Assembly (NCBI GenBank): GCA_948469295.1
Contig: CAOKLK010000023.1
Coordinates: 1-7,754, forward strand
Direction of reading: 5' to 3'
DNA from: an uncultured Mycoplasmatota bacterium
GTDB lineage: Bacteria; Bacillota_I; Bacilli_A; RF39; UBA660
Length of the DNA: 7,754 nucleotides
The notes under the pieces were generated by a model, which saw only the letters and a list, made by a program, of their open reading frames with translations, was not told the DNA's origin and ran no database searches. A program made the translations under genes and the position numbers. Shown piece by piece: positions 1 through 5,480 of this stretch; within the stretch, counting starts at the first letter, position 1, and each line of letters starts with the position of its first letter.

Positions 1-187
1 ACCTAAAGGTAAATCTAACTACCAGGATGCTAGTAGTATTTTTACTATTGTGTAAGGTGGGGTTTCTAACAATCATGCACAATATTCATTTTCTGTTTTT
101 CCAAATGTTTATTTGAAAGATTCGGTAAAAATTATTCAAGGAAATGGAAGTATAGATTCTCCATATATTTTTGGATTTGAAAATTAG
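1..187 (+). pseudogene. 3' end of a GNGSIDSP-family surface protein, interrupted by TAA
   Basis: Reading the frame that ends at TAG 185-187 gives a C-terminus closely resembling that of the protein encoded at 4956-6305. Both have an ASS[IV]F segment, then a variable stretch, then YLK[DE]SV and GNGSIDSP[YF] just before the end. The two share 14 identical bases (140-153 and 6264-6277). The frame is broken by TAA at 53-55, between TIV and GGV, where the other copy has Gln after EMV, so a CAA to TAA change is a simple explanation. No start codon with a ribosome site follows the stop, so the last 43 codons are unlikely to be made alone. The family appears to be an exported protein with a compact C-terminal domain resembling DUF6273 or lectin-like folds; that is inference. 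The gene start lies outside the window. Confidence is high for the homology and moderate that the gene is inactive. Confidence 0.7.
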
Positions 188-213
188 ACTTTAAAAAAGT
201 TTGATTTTTTTTT
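181..213 (+). terminator. Rho-independent terminator after the first gene
   Basis: Bases 181-192 pair with 196-207 (12 base pairs, two of them G-U) around a three-base loop and run into nine T (205-213). The stem includes the TAG stop codon of the upstream gene. The stem also contains the proposed -35 box of the next promoter. Confidence 0.65.
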
Positions 214-218
214 ATAAT
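190..218 (+). promoter_or_regulatory. Predicted promoter of the prepilin pair
   Basis: TTTAAA (190-195) and a perfect TATAAT (213-218) are separated by 17 bases. The predicted RNA start, about 225, falls on the Shine-Dalgarno itself (AGGAG 225-229), giving a leader of only about 13 bases before ATG 238. The -35 is a four-of-six match in AT-rich DNA, so the -10 carries most of the weight. Confidence 0.5.
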
Positions 219-237
219 GATAATAGGAGTGAATAGT

Positions 238-825
238 ATGAAGAAGAAAAAGGGATTTATTTTTGTTGAAACCATTGTTGTCATTGTTGTACTACTTACT
301 TCTTTATTATACTTATATAATAGTTTTATTGCTTTAAATACTACAGAAAAAAAGAGACTTTTATATGATGATGTATCTTATTTATATAAAACTTATTATT
401 TAAGAAAGTATTTTACTAGTCAGCGGTTGGATCGTATGATTGAAAATTTAAGTAAAGATTATTCTTCTTCTAATACTAATTTTTTAATATCGTTTGGTTG
501 TAGTAGTATGGATGTCTTTGATAATTATGCTAAGGAGGGTACATTTTGTGAAATTTTAAGTCAACGGCTTCATATTGCTAATTTGTATGTGACTTATTAT
601 GACTTATCGGTGCTACAAGAATGTGATAATAATATTGCTGGTCTTTGTAATACTTTTTCTAGAGTTAATAATGATCTTGGAGATTATTTGCGAACGCTAG
701 GTGGGAAAGGGCAACCTGGATATCGTTTGATTGTGGAATTTATGGAAGATGGCAAAGGGAATTTTTGTTCGGATGATCCGAAATGTCTGCGTTATTATGC
801 TACTATTAAAGTAGGTGATTTGTAG
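238..825 (+). CDS. Prepilin-like protein with GF...E cleavage motif (minor pilin or pseudopilin)
   Basis: A 195-residue protein. The start is ATG 238, not the in-frame ATG at 217, because AGGAG (225-229) lies 8 bases before it and the product then begins with a textbook class III signal: MKKKKG followed by FIFVE. Prepilin peptidase would cut after Gly6, leaving Phe at +1 and Glu at +5 (residue 11) and a hydrophobic helix of about 20 residues (7-30). The rest is a soluble domain with six cysteines, the last two in CSDDPKC, suggesting disulfides outside the cell. No known pilin subfamily is recognisable beyond the N-terminus. The stop codon TAG (823-825) shares its G with the GTG start of the next gene, so the two are surely co-translated. 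Likely a minor pilin or pseudopilin of a type IV or competence-type pilus; the assembly ATPase and peptidase are not in the window. Confidence 0.85.
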   Translation: MKKKKGFIFVETIVVIVVLLTSLLYLYNSFIALNTTEKKRLLYDDVSYLYKTYYLRKYFTSQRLDRMIENLSKDYSSSNTNFLISFGCSSMDVFDNYAKEGTFCEILSQRLHIANLYVTYYDLSVLQECDNNIAGLCNTFSRVNNDLGDYLRTLGGKGQPGYRLIVEFMEDGKGNFCSDDPKCLRYYATIKVGDL

Positions 826-1409
826 TGAATAAAAAAGGAATTACTTTGGTAGAATTTGTGGTTAGTGTCTCTTTGGTTTCTATGGTTATGGTTTTTTTGT
901 TTAATTTATTGATTGATGTGCAATATACAACAAAATATGGAAGTTTTGCCAAAGAAAATCAATTGAACCGTGCAAGTATTACTCGTACTATTATGGATGA
1001 TTTTTCGAATTTAGGTCTTATTGGTATGAGAGAAGGTAGTAATAGTACCAGTTTTACAGAGCTTTTTTTTAGATTTTCGAACGGAAGTGAAAAGCGTTTG
1101 CGTATTGAAGGAAAATCCATTATTTATGGAGATGAAAAATGGAGTATGAAAAGTAATAATAGTAATACTTCTTATCAAGTAAGATGTATTAAGTATCAAT
1201 ATGTTAGTCCATCTAGTTCTTGTCAAGGTGGATTATGTTCGGATTATTTTTCAGTTCATATTCGAATACCAGTAACTATTACAAATTATGAAGAGAATAC
1301 TATGGACGATATTGATTTGTTTTATGTCGGAAGAAGTTCAGATATTACGGAAAGTTCTTTTCCAAAAAAAGCTTATTTAGGATATAATAGTTCTAGTTGT
1401 TCTAATTAG
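825..1409 (+). CDS. Second prepilin-like protein (ComGF/PilW-like minor pilin)
   Basis: A 194-residue protein starting at GTG 825, with AGGTGA (813-818) six bases upstream inside the previous gene. The N-terminus MNKKG then ITLVE fits the type IV prepilin rule: cleavage after Gly5, Ile at +1, Glu at +5 (residue 10), and a hydrophobic helix to about residue 28. After that comes a helical linker (KENQLNRASITRTIMDDF) and a beta-rich, Ser/Asn-rich region with four cysteines, including SSSCQGGLC. This order, a helix plus a 'dynamic' beta domain, is typical of minor pseudopilins such as ComGF or PilW, but the resemblance is structural only. Its start overlaps the preceding stop by one base. Its own TAG (1407-1409) overlaps the stop of the convergent ylbJ-like gene by three bases (shared 1406-1409 block), and no clear terminator follows. 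Confidence 0.83.
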   Translation: MNKKGITLVEFVVSVSLVSMVMVFLFNLLIDVQYTTKYGSFAKENQLNRASITRTIMDDFSNLGLIGMREGSNSTSFTELFFRFSNGSEKRLRIEGKSIIYGDEKWSMKSNNSNTSYQVRCIKYQYVSPSSSCQGGLCSDYFSVHIRIPVTITNYEENTMDDIDLFYVGRSSDITESSFPKKAYLGYNSSSCSN

Positions 1410-2311
1410 AGAAAAGTAATAGCAATAATGCCAATGATGGCATGAAGGATTCTTCCTTTTAAAAAGGGAAGGTATTTGATATTTGTATCTGAAATAATGC
1501 TTTTTATTTGGGTATGAATACTAAGTCCTCCGAAAGAAATAAATGATATTGCTAGAATTTTTTTTAAATATAAGTTTTCTAGTGTCATAATTTTGTTAAG
1601 ACCTTGTGTTAATTCAAAAAAACCACTGATTATAATGTTTAATATTTGGTTGTTGGTTTTTAATATTGTGGTCATGATAAAATAAAAGCAAATGGTTCCT
1701 AGAATTAGTAGTAAGGTATCTAACGATTTTTTTAAAGAAGTACTGATTAAATTTCCAAGGTCCATTCTTTTGTTTTGTTTTTGTATTTTTTGGAATGTTT
1801 TATGGGTTTTGGGACGAAATAAAAATCCAATGATAAGATTTGAACTATAATGAATTAGAATAATTTTTAGTATAAGAATGGAATTTTGGGGAAAGATTAA
1901 AGATAGAATATTCATTAAAAATAAAGGATTTGAAAAAAAGGTAAAGGTAAGAAGATAACTTGCCTCTTTTTCATTTATTTTATTTGTTTCTACTAAGTTT
2001 TTTATGATAAAAGCACTGGATGGGGTTCCTGCTAAAATGGACATGATAAAAACAAATACTCCATAGGAGCTGGTATGAAATATTTTGGTGAAGAGAAAGC
2101 CAATTTTGTTTGCTAATATTTCTGGAAATTCGTATGCAATTAGAATATTGCTCCAAATAAACATTGGAAAGAGTGAAGGAAATACTTGGGTTAACCAAAT
2201 TTCGGTTGCTGTAATTATATTTTGTTTTACTTCGATGTTATTGATAAATATTAAAATAAGTAACGTTAAGATCATTATTAAGATTATAATATTTTTTTTC
2301 TCTTTGTTCAT
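1406..2311 (-). CDS. ylbJ: YlbJ-like integral membrane protein (nucleoside-recognition/Gate domain)
   Basis: A 301-residue very hydrophobic protein. ATG is at 2311-2309, with GAGG (2320-2317) five bases upstream. About eight membrane segments can be drawn, beginning at residues 8-25 and 40-58. Hallmarks of the YlbJ/Gate family are visible: SLFPMF (46-51), AGTPSSA (94-100, where relatives usually have a GYP-type turn), FSNPLF (126-131), FELTQG (232-237) and FGGLSIHTQ (260-268) near the end. Bacillus YlbJ is about 400 residues, so this is a short version. In Bacillus it is a sporulation membrane protein; the transported solute, if any, is unknown. The neighbour across the divergent gap is ylbL-like, as in Bacillus where ylbJ, ylbK and ylbL cluster; ylbK is absent here. 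A weak minus-strand promoter could use TATATC (2333-2328). The family call is firm; a sporulation role in this organism is not shown. Confidence 0.8.
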   Translation of the reverse strand: MNKEKKNIIILIMILTLLILIFINNIEVKQNIITATEIWLTQVFPSLFPMFIWSNILIAYEFPEILANKIGFLFTKIFHTSSYGVFVFIMSILAGTPSSAFIIKNLVETNKINEKEASYLLTFTFFSNPLFLMNILSLIFPQNSILILKIILIHYSSNLIIGFLFRPKTHKTFQKIQKQNKRMDLGNLISTSLKKSLDTLLLILGTICFYFIMTTILKTNNQILNIIISGFFELTQGLNKIMTLENLYLKKILAISFISFGGLSIHTQIKSIISDTNIKYLPFLKGRILHAIIGIIAITFL

Positions 2312-2335
2312 AATTTCCTCTTTTTTTGATATAAT
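2307..2335 (+). promoter_or_regulatory. Predicted extended -10 promoter of the ylbL-like gene
   Basis: TTCATA (2307-2312), 17 bases, then TATAAT (2330-2335) preceded by TG at 2327-2328 (extended -10). The -35 overlaps the ATG of the divergent ylbJ-like gene, so polymerase here would compete with ylbJ initiation. The predicted RNA start at about 2342 lies in the Shine-Dalgarno. Confidence 0.6.
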
Positions 2336-2340
2336 GTTTT

Positions 2341-2347
2341 AAGGTGA
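2341..2347 (+). promoter_or_regulatory. Ribosome binding site that selects a TTG start
   Basis: AAGGTGA lies five bases before TTG 2353. The only in-frame alternative, GTG 2344, is inside this motif and would have no ribosome site of its own. The same AAGGTGATA string precedes parE (6402-6410), supporting its use as a Shine-Dalgarno. Confidence 0.65.
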
Positions 2348-2352
2348 TATTT

Positions 2353-3360
2353 TTGAATCTACTTAATAAATATTATGAAAAGTTGAAAACATTCATTCGC
2401 GAAAATTTGTTTTTTTTACTTTCTATTATTGTGATTGTTTTTTTATTTACTTTTGAAATTCCTTATGTTATTTATACTCCAGGAGGATCCATTGATTTAT
2501 CAAGTCGTATTGAAGTGGAAGGGGGATATGAATCGAAGGGAAGTTTATCAATGGCTTATGTTTCAATGATGAAAGGGACTATTCCGTTTGCTTTGTTTTC
2601 TTATGTTATGCCAAATTGGGATTTGGTACCTACTGAGAATATTAAACCAGATAATGAATCTTTGGATGAAATGATTTTGTCGGATCGTATTTCGATGATG
2701 CAAGCACAGAATCATGCTATTTTAGCGGCTTTTTCTCTGGCGGGGAAGCCTGTTAGTATTCGTTCGAAAACGAATCATATTGTTTATATTAGTGATGAAG
2801 CTTCTACTGATTTAAAGCTTTTTGATGTTCTTTTGAAAATGAATGATAAGGAAATTGATGATTTGGAAGATGTGAAACAAGTAGTAAGTTCATTACATGA
2901 AGGAGATGAAGTGTCTTTTTTGATTTTACGTAATGGAGAAGAAATGGTGAAAACTGCTCGTGTTTATCCAACAGAAGATGGTTTGAAGGTTGGGATTTCT
3001 CTTTCTACTACTTATGAATTTGATACAGATCCTTCAGTAGTAATTAATTCGAAGAGTAGTGAATCTGGTCCGAGTGGGGGACTTATGATGGCTCTTTCTA
3101 TTTATAATGCTATTGTGAAAGAGGATATTACGAATGGAAAACATGTGATAGGAACTGGAACTATTGATGAAAATGGAGTGGTTGGAAAAATTGGTGGGGT
3201 AAAATATAAGCTTCTTGGGGCAGAAAAGAAAAAAGCTGATTTGTTTTTGGTTCCAGCTGAAAATTATGAAGAAGCTATGGAAGTGAAAAAAGAAAATGAT
3301 TTGGAAATTCAAATTGTTTCGGTAGAAACTTTGCAAGATGCCATAATAGCAATGAAATAA
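2353..3360 (+). CDS. ylbL: YlbL/SepM-type membrane-anchored PDZ-Lon-like serine protease
   Basis: A 335-residue protein from TTG 2353. A short basic N-terminus is followed by one membrane helix (about 18-34) and then YTPGGSIDL, the typical entry into the extracytoplasmic part of this family. A degenerate PDZ domain spans roughly 130-210 (LFDVLLKMNDKEIDDL). The C-terminal Lon-like domain has the catalytic Ser in SGPSGG (Ser241) and the catalytic Lys in GGVKYK (Lys286), 45 residues apart, as expected of a Ser-Lys dyad. Both residues are present and the length matches the family (about 340), so it should be active. Relatives are YlbL of Bacillus, linked to the DNA-damage response, and SepM of streptococci, which trims a signal peptide at the cell surface; the substrate here is unknown. 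It is transcribed alone, divergently from ylbJ, and ends TAATGA inside a terminator stem. Confidence 0.9.
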   Translation: MNLLNKYYEKLKTFIRENLFFLLSIIVIVFLFTFEIPYVIYTPGGSIDLSSRIEVEGGYESKGSLSMAYVSMMKGTIPFALFSYVMPNWDLVPTENIKPDNESLDEMILSDRISMMQAQNHAILAAFSLAGKPVSIRSKTNHIVYISDEASTDLKLFDVLLKMNDKEIDDLEDVKQVVSSLHEGDEVSFLILRNGEEMVKTARVYPTEDGLKVGISLSTTYEFDTDPSVVINSKSSESGPSGGLMMALSIYNAIVKEDITNGKHVIGTGTIDENGVVGKIGGVKYKLLGAEKKKADLFLVPAENYEEAMEVKKENDLEIQIVSVETLQDAIIAMK

Positions 3361-3375
3361 TGATTGCTATTTTTT
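3345..3375 (+). terminator. Terminator of the ylbL-like gene
   Basis: AATAGCAAT (3345-3353) and ATTGCTATT (3363-3371) form a perfect nine-pair stem with a nine-base loop, running into a T tract that continues to 3375. The left arm and loop hold the last codons and the stop codon. The right arm contains the -35 box proposed for the next gene. Confidence 0.75.
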
Positions 3376-3392
3376 CTTTCTATTGTTATAAT
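3364..3392 (+). promoter_or_regulatory. Predicted extended -10 promoter of the HEMTH-protein gene
   Basis: TTGCTA (3364-3369, four of six consensus bases), 17 bases, then TATAAT (3387-3392) with TG at 3384-3385. The RNA would start near 3399, about 19 bases before ATG 3418. The -35 lies within the right arm of the preceding terminator. Confidence 0.65.
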
Positions 3393-3417
3393 CTTTCTTT
3401 GTCTAAGGAGAATTTTT

Positions 3418-4749
3418 ATGTTATTAGAATGGGAATCGTATAGATATTTTAAGCATTTAAAATGTTTGTTAGATAGTTGTCTACTTGAAAAATCTTTTAT
3501 TTCTTATTTTGGTGAAATTTATGAAAAAGATATAATAGAACGTTTAAAGAAGAAATATCAATTTCATGTTTATCATCCAGATAAAGAGGTTAAAGTGAAA
3601 TTGCATAATAATTATTATTATAAAATACAAGTTTTGAAGATTTCTTTTTTAGAAAAAATTTTAACTCATTTTCAAATTCCTATTCATTCAGTATCTACTT
3701 ATAATACGTTTCATTTTCTTATTCAAAATTTTTCTCTTTATTATCTTTTCGGATGTTCTTTTTTAGCAACATTTTCACTTTATAGTTTTTATCAAAGTCC
3801 TTTATTTTGTTATAAAAAGTGGAATGATCAAGAACGAAGAAATTTTTTTCATTCCCTTCCACTTATGGAGCAGGATTTTTTAAGAGGTGTACAAAGTATT
3901 TTAAAAGATTCTGAAATTAGGCAATTGTTAATTCAAATTGAAAAGTGTCAAAGAAATTTAAAATTAGTAGATCTTTTGGAAGGTTTAAATATTTCAAAAG
4001 TTGTTAAGAGTTATCAAAAACTTTCTTTTTTAGATCGGAAAAAGGAAGAGTATTATTTGCGGAATAAGTCAAAAGCTATAGCTTCTATTCATTATAATGA
4101 TCGTCAAGAACGACAAATTTATGTTTCTCTTTTTTCGATGTTAAATATGGTTTGGCATGAGATGACACATCTTCTTTTAGGGGAACAGCAGTTTTTGGTA
4201 TCTATGAATGGTCGTTTGGTTGATGCAGTAAATGTGGAAGGATGTTTTTTTGTTTCAACTTATCGGAATATTAGTGAAGTGTTTTCTGATTATTTTTCTC
4301 TTCAAAGTTTTCAAACTGTAAAAGGTGATATTGAACGTTTTTGGTCTGGAATTGATCATGGGCCTTCTTTGTATTCTAATTTGTTTTTTTTGGTAGAACC
4401 CTTTTTAAAATTTTTTGAATATCTTATGAAATATGTTTCTTTTTATCATTTACCTAAAATGTTAGCAGAAGTCATTGGGTTTCGAAATTTTTTAGATTAT
4501 TGTGCTTTATTTGATAAATTTAATTTAAGGGAAGAGGAAAAAAATTATTTACTTCTTAAGGCACAATCTATCATTCATGATATGTGTGAACATGTGAAAA
4601 ATTATGAAGTGAATTATTATGAAATGGTTAATTCTTATGTTGAGGATTTAAAATCACAAGGAAAAAGAGTCCGTGTATTAGATGAAGGTATGAAAAAACT
4701 AAAAGAAGAAGAAGACTTGATCATTTACACAAAGAATAGCCTTAAATAG
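3418..4749 (+). CDS. Putative membrane-associated zinc metallopeptidase with HEMTH motif, unassigned family
   Basis: A 443-residue protein. ATG 3418 is chosen because AAGGAG (3405-3410) sits seven bases upstream and the predicted promoter lies just before; an in-frame TTG-type start further upstream would be inside the promoter. I do not recognise the family. What can be seen: a hydrophobic stretch at about 106-126 that could cross the membrane once; a zinc-peptidase motif WHEMTH with His247, Glu248 and His251; and 36 residues later SEVFSDYFS with Glu287, resembling the E-x-x-S-D that supplies the third zinc ligand in thermolysin-like gluzincins, though the spacing is longer than thermolysin's. 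The C-terminal tail is charged (KKLKEEED). Activity as a gluzincin is inference; a degenerate or regulatory peptidase is possible. It stands between its own promoter and terminator, so it is a single-gene unit. Confidence 0.7.
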   Translation: MLLEWESYRYFKHLKCLLDSCLLEKSFISYFGEIYEKDIIERLKKKYQFHVYHPDKEVKVKLHNNYYYKIQVLKISFLEKILTHFQIPIHSVSTYNTFHFLIQNFSLYYLFGCSFLATFSLYSFYQSPLFCYKKWNDQERRNFFHSLPLMEQDFLRGVQSILKDSEIRQLLIQIEKCQRNLKLVDLLEGLNISKVVKSYQKLSFLDRKKEEYYLRNKSKAIASIHYNDRQERQIYVSLFSMLNMVWHEMTHLLLGEQQFLVSMNGRLVDAVNVEGCFFVSTYRNISEVFSDYFSLQSFQTVKGDIERFWSGIDHGPSLYSNLFFLVEPFLKFFEYLMKYVSFYHLPKMLAEVIGFRNFLDYCALFDKFNLREEEKNYLLLKAQSIIHDMCEHVKNYEVNYYEMVNSYVEDLKSQGKRVRVLDEGMKKLKEEEDLIIYTKNSLK

Positions 4750-4768
4750 AGGGCTCTTTTTTTATTTT
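4738..4768 (+). terminator. Terminator of the HEMTH-protein gene
   Basis: AGCCTT (4738-4743) pairs with AGGGCT (4750-4755; one G-T) around a six-base loop, followed by CTTTTTTTATTTT. The stop codon TAG (4747-4749) is in the loop. Confidence 0.7.
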
Positions 4769-4823
4769 GTTTCAATAATTGTATTCCAAATTCAAAAATA
4801 AACTTCTTTTGTCTTATATTTTT

Positions 4824-4845
4824 AATAACAGTAAAATTAGTTATT
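4824..4845. repeat. Short inverted repeat in the 206-base gap
   Basis: AATAAC (4824-4829) and GTTATT (4840-4845) are separated by ten bases, about 60 bases upstream of the next predicted promoter. It could be an operator half-site pair or a chance match in AT-rich DNA. Apart from this, the gap 4769-4885 shows nothing I can name. Confidence 0.25.
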
Positions 4846-4885
4846 GTTAGTGATGCTATTTAGAATAAAAAAGAAGAAAAAATAA

Positions 4886-4914
4886 TAGCTAAGGATAACG
4901 AAATATGTTATATT
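4886..4914 (+). promoter_or_regulatory. Predicted promoter of the GNGSIDSP-family gene
   Basis: TATATT (4909-4914) preceded by TG at 4906-4907 gives an extended -10. The -35 position (TAGCTA, 4886-4891) matches only three of six bases. The RNA would start near 4921, a leader of about 35 bases, the longest in this window. Confidence 0.45.
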
Positions 4915-4938
4915 GTATTTCAAAGTAGAAAGTGAATT

Positions 4939-4959
4939 ATGTGGGTTGGTGAAATATGA
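4939..4959 (+). CDS. Possible six-codon leader peptide overlapping the next start
   Basis: ATG 4939 opens a six-codon frame (MWVGEI) whose TGA (4957-4959) overlaps ATG 4956 as ATGA, a layout typical of translational coupling. AAAGTGA (4929-4935) is a weak ribosome site before it. The main gene's own GGTGA (4948-4952) is only three bases from its ATG, which is unusually close. It may equally be chance. Confidence 0.2.
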   Translation: MWVGEI

Positions 4960-5447
4960 AATTAGAAAAGTTTCAAGAAAAAAACAAAAAGAAAAAAGGA
5001 ATTATGATAGGTATTTGTTCTGTCGTTTTATTACTTGCAATTGTAATTGTGATAAGAAGTTTTGCTCTTTATGAAGAAAAAAAGGAATTTGATGTGATAA
5101 AGGGAAGAGTACCAGATCAAAATTATGATGTGATGTTTTCGTTTTTTTTAGAAGATAAAGATGGGAATAAAACCAATATCGAAACAATCCCTGAAGATAA
5201 AAAATATGAAGTAACAATCAGTTGTGATAATGGTGCTTCTGGGGAGTGGAATTATGAAAGTTGGGGACCACTTATCAAAAACCTAACAACCACCAGAACC
5301 AAATGTAAAATAAATTTCGGGCCTTCCAAACCTACCATAGCAGATACGATTAAAAGTGTCCCAGTCGTAACAAAAGGAGATGGTTTGTATGAAGTAAGTC
5401 ATAGTGAAGCAGAGATTACTTATACAGATAATCAAACAGCAATTTAA
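4956..5447 (+). CDS. N-terminal fragment of the split surface protein (translatable part)
   Basis: If the internal TAA is obeyed, ribosomes starting at ATG 4956 make 163 residues: a basic tail, one membrane helix (15-33) and a beta-rich outer segment ending TYTDNQTAI. This would be a stable-looking anchored stub lacking the C-terminal domain. No lipobox is present; the Cys at 21 is preceded by Ile. Confidence 0.45.
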   Translation: MKLEKFQEKNKKKKGIMIGICSVVLLLAIVIVIRSFALYEEKKEFDVIKGRVPDQNYDVMFSFFLEDKDGNKTNIETIPEDKKYEVTISCDNGASGEWNYESWGPLIKNLTTTRTKCKINFGPSKPTIADTIKSVPVVTKGDGLYEVSHSEAEITYTDNQTAI

Positions 5448-5480
5448 AATTTAAAACAAACAGAGTATCGGTATGCTGGT

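Noticed and set aside
217..237. ATG 217 as start of the first prepilin
   Set aside because: It lies in the proposed -10 region and lacks a ribosome site. ATG 238 has AGGAG at good spacing and begins exactly with the short basic prepilin leader.
1011..1226. Minus-strand open frames inside plus-strand genes (also near 3034-3336, 5002-5217, 6233-6436, 6994-7245), and 1980-2198 (-) and 2085-2342 (+) over the ylbJ-like gene
   Set aside because: They lack ribosome sites and recognisable motifs, have low-complexity His/Phe/Ile-rich translations, and lie opposite or out of frame with well-supported genes.
2344..2346. GTG 2344 as start of the protease
   Set aside because: It is inside the AAGGTGA motif that serves TTG 2353, so it has no ribosome site of its own.
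4750..4955. Riboswitch or small RNA in the 206-base gap
   Set aside because: Beyond one short inverted repeat, a promoter and a terminator tail, no conserved fold or known motif could be recognised.
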